From the NCBI GenBank assembly GCA_038230595.1, contig JBBRMY010000149.1, positions 1-6,094 on the forward strand: a stretch of 6,094 bases of DNA, written 5' to 3'. The notes beneath the pieces are model-generated. The model was not told the origin of the DNA. It saw only the letters and a program-made list of their open reading frames with translations, and ran no database searches. Position numbers and translations under genes: made by a program. Origin of the DNA: JBBRMY01 sp038230595 (GTDB lineage Bacteria; Bacteroidota; Ignavibacteria; Tepidaquicellales; Tepidaquicellaceae). Below are positions 1 through 4,196 of this stretch, piece by piece (position 1 is the stretch's first letter; each line of letters begins with the position of its first letter).

Positions 1-526
1 AGTCTTTCTTAAAATTCTGTATAAGATCATATAGCGGATGTCCTGCAAACTCTGCTTCTATATTATGCTTCTTATAAAATTCAACTTCAAAAGGAAATAT
101 AACTATCATCTTATCTATAACTGAGCGTACAATATTAACCCTGCTCTCATGCCATGCCCACAGCTGTGGTGATATATAATATATTATTTTCCCTTTAAAA
201 TTATTTCTTATCTTCTTCGCTATCTTCAGGTTAAAGCCCGGGAAGTCAACAAGTATCAGTATATCTGGAGCTGTTTCAATTATATTATCAATCGTTTCAT
301 TGAGAATGCTATTTATTGTCTTAAGATTTCTAATTACAGAAGTAAATCCTATATAGTTTACTTGAGAAATGTCATAGATCGCTTTTAACCCTAATGATTT
401 TAGTTCTCTTCCTCCTATTCCAAAAAGCTGAATATCAGGATGCAGTTTCTGAAGTTCTTTTACAACTTCAGCAGCATTTTTATCTCCCGATGCTTCTCCT
501 GCTATAATATAGATCTTTTGACTCAA
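1..526 (-). CDS. lpxB: Lipid-A-disaccharide synthase, N-terminal part (cut by window edge)
   Basis: LpxB is a GT-B glycosyltransferase (family GT19). It joins UDP-2,3-diacylglucosamine to 2,3-diacylglucosamine-1-phosphate (lipid X) to make lipid A disaccharide, at the cytoplasmic face of the inner membrane. About 175 residues are visible, against roughly 380 for the full family. Family blocks appear in order: AGEASGD (residues 9-15), FGIGG (35-39), VDFPGFN (93-99, with the Asp equivalent to the catalytic Asp of E. coli LpxB by position), YYISPQLWAW (116-125), FPFEVEFYKKH (144-154) and AGHPLYD (161-167). The usual GF-x-EV motif reads IGFTSV here. No ATG fits: the frame is open from an in-frame stop near 557 and the first usable codon is TTG at 526-524, nine codons before the AGEASGD block, with no Shine-Dalgarno sequence. 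The gene is divergent from the nitroreductase. The C-terminal, nucleotide-binding half lies left of position 1. Confidence 0.93.
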   Translation of the reverse strand, partial: MSQKIYIIAGEASGDKNAAEVVKELQKLHPDIQLFGIGGRELKSLGLKAIYDISQVNYIGFTSVIRNLKTINSILNETIDNIIETAPDILILVDFPGFNLKIAKKIRNNFKGKIIYYISPQLWAWHESRVNIVRSVIDKMIVIFPFEVEFYKKHNIEAEFAGHPLYDLIQNFKKD

Positions 527-689
527 TTGATCTTGTCGCTTGAATGAATTGTATAATTAATGAAAATTAATCATTTAAGTTCAATTTAAATATTCAATTA
601 CAATAAGCAAATAATACCGGTATGATCTGATTTTTCAGACTATCTATAAAAAATTATTCAAATTAATTTTAAAAAATTAATTATATCCT
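527..689. promoter_or_regulatory. AT-rich divergent intergenic region between lpxB and the nitroreductase gene
   Basis: This stretch must hold the promoters and leaders of two divergent genes. It is strongly AT-rich and I see no gene in it. A perfect TATAAT lies at 552-557 on the plus strand, but no TTGACA-like hexamer is correctly spaced from it, and I found no convincing Bacteroidota-type TTG-N19-TAnnTTTG promoter on either strand. A short hairpin (TCTGA, four T, TCAGA) lies at 626-639. No Shine-Dalgarno sequence precedes either TTG start. The promoter role is inferred from gene orientation only. Confidence 0.5.
661..682. repeat. Perfect AT-only inverted repeat just upstream of the nitroreductase start
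   Basis: AATTAATTTT at 661-670 and its reverse complement AAAATTAATT at 673-682 are separated by two A residues. The right arm ends 7 nt before the TTG start at 690, so the repeat would occlude the ribosome-binding region as RNA or could serve as an operator as DNA. Because every base is A or T in an AT-rich gap, chance is a serious alternative. Confidence 0.4.
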
Positions 690-1277
690 TTGAAAGATCA
701 ATTTGACGAAGTATCAGATATTATAAGATCACGCCGCACCATCAAGCCGGCAAATATGAATGGCAAAAAAATTACCGATGAAGAAATAAATGGTATGCTT
801 GAACTTGCTGACTGGGCTCCAACTCACGGAAGAACTGAGCCATGGAAATTTTTTGTTTATAAAGAAGATGCATTAATGAAATTTGGGAAAGATCATGCAG
901 AGCTTTATAAGCACAATACTCTTACTGAAAATTTCTTACAGGATAAGTATGAAAAGCTGCTTCACAATGTTGATAAGGCATCACATCTTATCATAGTTGC
1001 TATGAAAAGAGGTTCTAATCCAAAAATATCTGAGCTAGAAGAAATTTGCGCCGCATCTTCTGCTATTCAGAATCTGTTACTTTCTGCTCAATCCAAAGGT
1101 ATAGCTTCCATGTGGAGTACCGGTGGAATGACTCATCATAATTCATTAAAAGCTTATCTTAAACTTACCTCAGCAGATATTGTTCTCGGTCTGATATTCC
1201 TCGGTTATACAGATGATCCTGCAAGAGATGGGAAAAGAAATATTCCCCTAAGTGAAAAAATTAAATGGATGGAGTAA
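690..1277 (+). CDS. YdjA-like nitroreductase family flavoprotein
   Basis: This is a predicted cytoplasmic FMN-dependent, NAD(P)H-using oxidoreductase of the nitroreductase superfamily, 195 aa against 183 for E. coli YdjA. Visible features are IIRSRRT (residues 11-17), whose Arg pair normally contacts the FMN phosphate; WAPTHGRTEPWKFFV (42-56), the conserved AP-x-H plus PW-x-F-x-V block; a mid-protein helix AASSAIQNLLLSAQSKGI (121-138); MWSTGG (141-146); and LGLIFLGY (166-173). The W-x-TGG signature and short length favour the YdjA branch over the NfsB branch. The substrate cannot be predicted. The start is TTG at 690: the first ATG in frame is codon 23, after the essential RRT motif, so it cannot be the start. 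There is no Shine-Dalgarno sequence. It is convergent with the methyltransferase gene, with 16 bp between the stop codons and no terminator hairpin between them. Confidence 0.88.
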   Translation: MKDQFDEVSDIIRSRRTIKPANMNGKKITDEEINGMLELADWAPTHGRTEPWKFFVYKEDALMKFGKDHAELYKHNTLTENFLQDKYEKLLHNVDKASHLIIVAMKRGSNPKISELEEICAASSAIQNLLLSAQSKGIASMWSTGGMTHHNSLKAYLKLTSADIVLGLIFLGYTDDPARDGKRNIPLSEKIKWME

Positions 1278-1293
1278 AAAGAGTGAAAAGCAA

Positions 1294-1890
1294 TTACAAT
1301 ATCCTTAATCCCGTAAAATAAAATATCAGAATTATAATAATCGTAATTGAAAATGATTGAAGTGTTCTGTTCTCCGACTTTAAGCCGGCATTGATGTTGA
1401 ATGGAAGTGTTGATCTGATATCAGATGGAAGCTCTTTAAAGGATGGAAATAATCTTCCGACGCTTTTAAAATATTTATTATATGTAGCAGCAAATTTGCT
1501 TCGCAAAAAACTTTCTTCCGTGAGAATAATACAGTAGTACTGGAATAAAAAATAGATAACAGCAAATATCTGGAGATAAGGAAAAAGACTGTTCGCCATT
1601 ATTCCCATACCAACATAAATTATCACATTCCCGATATACAAAGGATTTCTCACAATCCCATATGGTCCCTGTGTTACTAGGTATGTACCGCCGGCACCCG
1701 ATGTAGTTCTGGTTTCAGAGCCTGCATAAGAAACCGCCCAAAGCCGAATCAGCTCACCTATAAGCGCAACTAAAAATCCCGAAACAATACTCTTAGCAGT
1801 TGGATTAATGAACATTATCATTAACAGCACAAACGGCAGGGGAGTATAACTTCTGTATTTAAAAAAAAGATTTCCGAGCTTTATGAGCAT
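1294..1890 (-). CDS. ICMT/PEMT-like integral-membrane methyltransferase
   Basis: This 198-aa multi-pass membrane protein resembles the isoprenylcysteine carboxyl methyltransferase / phospholipid methyltransferase superfamily, which uses S-adenosylmethionine at the membrane interface. The signature is GPYGIVRNPLYIGN (residues 75-88), the bacterial form of the RHP-x-Y-x-G SAM-binding motif with Asn in place of His. It is followed by a double Glu (125-126) and the Y-x2-Y ... V-x-R-x2-P pattern (137-149), as in family members. Hydrophobic segments lie at about 17-29, 34-55, 86-100, 104-123 and 178-197; the last is an extra C-terminal anchor after a polar stretch (150-177). The ATG at 1890 is preceded by an AT-rich leader of 22 nt that abuts a palindromic repeat. 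The methyl acceptor (lipid, quinone-like or protein) cannot be read from the sequence. Confidence 0.83.
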   Translation of the reverse strand: MLIKLGNLFFKYRSYTPLPFVLLMIMFINPTAKSIVSGFLVALIGELIRLWAVSYAGSETRTTSGAGGTYLVTQGPYGIVRNPLYIGNVIIYVGMGIMANSLFPYLQIFAVIYFLFQYYCIILTEESFLRSKFAATYNKYFKSVGRLFPSFKELPSDIRSTLPFNINAGLKSENRTLQSFSITIIIILIFYFTGLRIL

Positions 1891-1912
1891 ATTAATTTTT
1901 CTTGAGAATTAC

Positions 1913-1971
1913 GTAGAGACGCGATGTTCGCGTCTGCTTTTATCCCTGAGACGCCAGCATGGCGTCTCTAC
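1913..1971. repeat. 59-bp double-hairpin palindromic element (REP/MITE-like), locus A
   Basis: Two head-to-head hairpins are enclosed by a perfect 10-bp terminal inverted repeat, GTAGAGACGC at 1913-1922 and GCGTCTCTAC at 1962-1971. The left hairpin has an 8-bp stem, AGACGCGA/TCGCGTCT, at 1917-1935 with loop TGT. The right hairpin has a 9-bp stem, GAGACGCCA/TGGCGTCTC, at 1948-1968 with loop GCA. Read on its own strand, each half is GTAGAGACG, two variable bases, ATGY, two variable bases, CGTCT. No transposase or coding sequence is present. The left edge lies 22 nt upstream of the methyltransferase ATG. I recall related GTAGAGACG palindromes as abundant in several bacterial groups. Confidence 0.85.
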
Positions 1972-1976
1972 TTACC

Positions 1977-2028
1977 GTCGTCCCCGAATGCTTTTATCGG
2001 GGATCCCAAAATCCCGTGTAGCGGCGAA
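1977..2028. repeat. 52-bp CCCCGA-hairpin repeat, copy A
   Basis: It matches the stretch at 4075-4126 in 47 of 52 positions, in the same orientation. It contains a 7-bp hairpin, TCCCCGA at 1981-1987 paired with TCGGGGA at 1997-2003, then an 8-bp palindrome GGGATCCC at 2000-2007, then a CCG...GCGGCGAA tail. It lies directly beyond the GTAGAGACG element, the same partner order as in copy B. The arm is not followed by a T-run, so it does not look like an intrinsic terminator on the plus strand. Confidence 0.85.
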
Positions 2029-2040
2029 AATAAACCTTAT

Positions 2041-2067
2041 CTCTAGAGACGGGATGCTTGCGTCTCA
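2041..2067. repeat. Degenerate third copy of the GAGACG hairpin
   Basis: GAGACG at 2047-2052 pairs with CGTCTC at 2062-2067. The inner stem continues with one G-G mismatch, one G-T wobble and one A-T pair around a short TGC loop. The GAGACG-nn-ATGC-nn-GCGTCTC wording matches the other members of the family in this window. The left edge is also a 10-bp perfect palindrome, TCTCTAGAGA at 2041-2050. It looks like a decayed or partial member. Confidence 0.6.
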
Positions 2068-2079
2068 GATTATCATAGC

Positions 2080-2163
2080 AGCACCGTTAGGTGCGACCTG
2101 TTTGTAACAAAATAAATAATAAAAATCTTAGCTCCGTAGGAGCGGCCTGTAAATGTTCTAAAA
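2080..2163. repeat. Tandem pair of short GC-hairpin repeats (CACC and CTCC types)
   Basis: Two related units lie about 50 bp apart. Unit 1 is GCACC-GTTA-GGTGC at 2082-2095 followed by GACCTGT. Unit 2 is GCTCC-GTA-GGAGC at 2132-2144 followed by GGCCTGT. The stems differ by a compensatory A-T to T-A swap, so pairing is kept, and the CCTGT tail plus an A/T-rich end are shared. I recall an AGCTCCGTAGGAGCG-CCTGT repeat as common in Bacteroidota-like genomes. Positions 2164-2218, up to the end of the phosphatase gene, hold only a short palindrome, ACAGATCTGT at 2183-2192, and nothing else I can support. Confidence 0.7.
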
Positions 2164-2218
2164 ATTTAACACACTGCTTCCACAGATCTGTCTTCATTCC
2201 ACTAAACAACTCCACCCC

Positions 2219-2956
2219 TCATCCCCCCATAAAAACATCTCTTCTTCTTACCCGTGCTTCTTGTCTTTGCTTCAGCTTGCCCTTTTCTCCCAGACTTATC
2301 AGCTTCTTCTTTATATCAAAAAAATTTGTGTACTCAAAATATGTGATGTTATTCTTCCAGCAATACGATGCCAGCCGCTTTTTCGCAAAAACTATATCGG
2401 CATATCTGCTTGGACACATATCCGTTATCCCGTCTCCTATATAAACAGAGATCTCGCCCTCGAGTTCATTGGTATTGCTCAGTATAATATTTCTCTTACA
2501 ATTTCCGCACCATCTGCAATGCTCATCTCCGTTCGGGAACTCACATGTAACTTTTACTTTCCCGTCAACTTCATTCACCACCATCTTATTGCAATAAACC
2601 TTAAGATCTAATTTTTCATTCTCAAATATCTTATGAATATATCTGTCAATCCCTTCACTCAAAACAAAAAACTCAAACTCATTCTCTTTGCAAAATTCCA
2701 CGAAATTCTTAAAATAGTCATCCAGTTCTTCTTCTTTCAGATATTCAAAAAGCTTTTCATCTGAATAATCAACAAGCAGGTCTAACTCCTTCAGGCAGCA
2801 TTGCCTTCCGGACATTCTGTAATTTACAAAGTCATCGCAGATCTTTGCCCATGCTTCTGTATCTTTTATAAACTTTCCAAAAGAATTTATCCAGACATCA
2901 TTCTTCGTTATCGTTCCGTCAAAATCACAAAATATCTTTAACTTCGCTTTTTTCAA
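2219..2956 (-). CDS. HAD-IB phosphatase, MtnX/SerB-like
   Basis: This is a predicted soluble Mg-dependent phosphatase of 245 aa. HAD motif I is DFDGT (residues 11-15; D11 nucleophile, D13 acid/base), motif II is LSEG (S100), and motif IV is GDGITD (174-179; D175 and D179 bind metal). The helical insert after motif I (about 20-80) is the type-I cap. CRWCGNCKR (147-155) gives C-x2-C-x2-C followed by the likely motif III Lys. The CGNCK and YIGDG-x-TD-x-CP wording is typical of the MtnX-like branch (2-hydroxy-3-keto-5-methylthiopentenyl-1-phosphate phosphatase), but no other methionine-salvage gene is nearby, so the substrate is open. There are twelve cysteines. The C-terminal tail (about 225-240) is rich in Lys and Arg. 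The start is TTG at 2956-2954, overlapping the peptidase TGA by 4 nt (TTGA). No later start fits because motif I begins at residue 11. Translational coupling to the peptidase is likely. Confidence 0.86.
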   Translation of the reverse strand: MKKAKLKIFCDFDGTITKNDVWINSFGKFIKDTEAWAKICDDFVNYRMSGRQCCLKELDLLVDYSDEKLFEYLKEEELDDYFKNFVEFCKENEFEFFVLSEGIDRYIHKIFENEKLDLKVYCNKMVVNEVDGKVKVTCEFPNGDEHCRWCGNCKRNIILSNTNELEGEISVYIGDGITDMCPSRYADIVFAKKRLASYCWKNNITYFEYTNFFDIKKKLISLGEKGKLKQRQEARVRRRDVFMGG

Positions 2957-4017
2957 AGATCGTACTTAAGCAGGTCCTTATTTTTTTCTAATGACAAAAT
3001 AAACTCACATACAAGGTCTATACAGTTGTCAACATCATCATGATTCAGAACTTCCGCCGACGAATGTAGATATCTCGTAGGTATTTCCACTCCGCCTACT
3101 GCAACACCGCCTCTTGACTTTGAAATAGGATCCGAATCTGTTCCGAATCTTCCATTCTCAACATCTATCTGGTATTTTATTTTTTTCTTCTCAGCTGTTT
3201 TTATAAGAAGGTCTGCTATCTTAGCATGAGCAATAACGCCTCTTCTTATTATTGGTCCGCTGCCTAATTTCAGGTCGCCAAATTGTTCCTTAGATGTTCC
3301 CGGAATATCTGTTGACGGGCAAACATCAAATGCAATTGCAAGATCAGGCTTCAGGCTGAAAGCAATATTTCCTGCTCCCCAGACTCCGGTTTCTTCCTGC
3401 ACTGATGAAACCCCAAAAACTTTTGTATTAAATTTCTTTGAGCTTAGCTTTCGAAGAACTTCAGCTACAATATAGATCCCTATCCTGTTATCAAAGCATC
3501 TCGCCGCTGCATTCTTTCCCTGAAGCTCTATATAATTCTCTCCGAATATTACAGGGTCACCCAGCGTAATTAATTTTTCAGCTTCCTTTTTATTTTTTGC
3601 TCCGATATCAATATAAACTTCATATCTTTTCGGAATTTTTCTGGTCTGTCCCTCTTCATGATGCAAAGATTTCTGTCCGAAAATTCCTTCAACAATTCCT
3701 TTCTTCGTAAGTATCCTTGCCTTATGAGCTCCAAGCATTGTCTGGTCAACTCCGCCGATATTCATAAAATAAAGATAGCCCTTATCATCTATATAATTTA
3801 CGATCAGTCCTATCTCATCGGCGTGACCAACGATCATAATAGAAAATTCTTTTTCAGGATTCAGAACAGCTGTCAGATTCCCATGAGGATCAACCTGAAC
3901 ATCTTTGCAGAATTTACTTACTTCGTTTTTCCAGATTCGCTGAACATTTATTTCATGCCCCGAAGGTCCCGGTTCATTTATCAAAGACACCAGAAACTGT
4001 TTTTGTGTTTCGTTCAT
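2953..4017 (-). CDS. M42-family metallopeptidase (glutamyl/tetrahedral aminopeptidase type)
   Basis: This is a predicted cytosolic dinuclear Zn/Co aminopeptidase of the M42 family (often annotated FrvX or endoglucanase M), 354 aa, normal family length. All expected active-site residues are visible: H65 and D67 in VGHADEIG, D176 in ARCFDNRIG (bridging ligand), E208 (catalytic base) and E209 in VQEETGVWGAG, D231 in FDVCPSTDIPGT, and H318 in RYLHSSAEV. Their spacing matches PhTET2 (68/182/212/213/235/323) as I recall it. The dimerisation domain falls between H65 and D176. Family members form dodecameric tetrahedra that trim short peptides. The ATG at 4017 is preceded by 22 nt of A/T-rich leader and then a palindromic repeat, with no Shine-Dalgarno sequence. 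It overlaps the downstream phosphatase by 4 nt. It is separated from smc by 179 bp of repeats, so it is probably transcribed separately from smc. Confidence 0.94.
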   Translation of the reverse strand: MNETQKQFLVSLINEPGPSGHEINVQRIWKNEVSKFCKDVQVDPHGNLTAVLNPEKEFSIMIVGHADEIGLIVNYIDDKGYLYFMNIGGVDQTMLGAHKARILTKKGIVEGIFGQKSLHHEEGQTRKIPKRYEVYIDIGAKNKKEAEKLITLGDPVIFGENYIELQGKNAAARCFDNRIGIYIVAEVLRKLSSKKFNTKVFGVSSVQEETGVWGAGNIAFSLKPDLAIAFDVCPSTDIPGTSKEQFGDLKLGSGPIIRRGVIAHAKIADLLIKTAEKKKIKYQIDVENGRFGTDSDPISKSRGGVAVGGVEIPTRYLHSSAEVLNHDDVDNCIDLVCEFILSLEKNKDLLKYDL

Positions 4018-4039
4018 TTATATTTTATATTTATTAACT

Positions 4040-4063
4040 GTAGAGACGTTGCATGCAACGTCT
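4040..4063. repeat. GTAGAGACG palindrome, locus B
   Basis: AGACGTTGCA at 4044-4053 and TGCAACGTCT at 4054-4063 form a perfect 20-bp palindrome, preceded by GTAG at 4040-4043. It is a single-hairpin relative of the element at 1913-1971: same GTAGAGACG start, same CGTCT end and an ATGC core, with different stem bases that still pair. Its left edge is 22 nt from the peptidase ATG, the same distance as at locus A. Confidence 0.85.
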
Positions 4064-4074
4064 TATTATCCTCT

Positions 4075-4126
4075 GTCGTCCCCGAACGCTTTTATCGGGG
4101 ATCCCAAACTTCCGCGCAGCGGCGAA
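4075..4126. repeat. 52-bp CCCCGA-hairpin repeat, copy B
   Basis: This is the second copy of the repeat at 1977-2028, with 47 of 52 identical positions and the same strand. It holds the same TCCCCGA/TCGGGGA hairpin and GGGATCCC palindrome; the tail reads CCGC-GCA-GCGG, a small 4-bp hairpin that is a wobble-paired form in copy A. It again lies on the far side of the GTAGAGACG element relative to the downstream gene. Confidence 0.85.
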
Positions 4127-4130
4127 TTAA

Positions 4131-4186
4131 CTCGTAACCCCTAATCCCTAACCCGTAAATCGTAATTCCTAATTCCTAATTCGTAA
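4131..4186. repeat. Heptanucleotide degenerate tandem array, 8 units
   Basis: Eight consecutive 7-mers fit in perfect register: CTCGTAA, CCCCTAA, TCCCTAA, CCCGTAA, ATCGTAA, TTCCTAA, TTCCTAA, TTCGTAA. Positions 3 (C) and 5-7 (TAA) are invariant, position 4 is C or G, and positions 1-2 vary. On the minus strand the unit is TTA-S-G-R-N. A ninth, decayed unit may precede it at 4124-4130. The array starts 10 bp after the smc stop codon in the direction of smc transcription and fills the gap up to the CCCCGA repeat. No function is evident. Confidence 0.8.
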
Positions 4187-4196
4187 TTGCCCTTCC

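Noticed and set aside
552..557. TATAAT as a -10 box for the nitroreductase gene
   Set aside because: There is no matching -35 hexamer at 16-18 bp, and TATAAT is expected by chance in such AT-rich DNA.
1883..2107. Plus-strand open frame of 74 codons across the repeat-rich gap
   Set aside because: It runs through the palindromic repeats, its composition is Arg/Leu-rich without any family resemblance, and it begins inside the start of the methyltransferase gene on the other strand.
1913..2144. Intrinsic terminators for the flanking genes
   Set aside because: The hairpins are strong, but none is followed by a T-run on the relevant strand, and most lie nearer the next gene's start than the previous gene's end.
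2091..2444. Plus-strand open frame of 117 codons
   Set aside because: It is antisense to the well-supported phosphatase gene and starts in a repeat; the translation is low in complexity and matches no family I know.
1913..4186. CRISPR array or att sites
   Set aside because: The repeats are only two to four copies with irregular spacing and no unique equal-length spacers; no cas, integrase or tRNA gene is present.
4131..4186. Telomere-like repeat or replication-origin iterons
   Set aside because: The unit is degenerate and short, lies between two housekeeping genes, and no Rep, DnaA-box cluster or chromosome end is visible.
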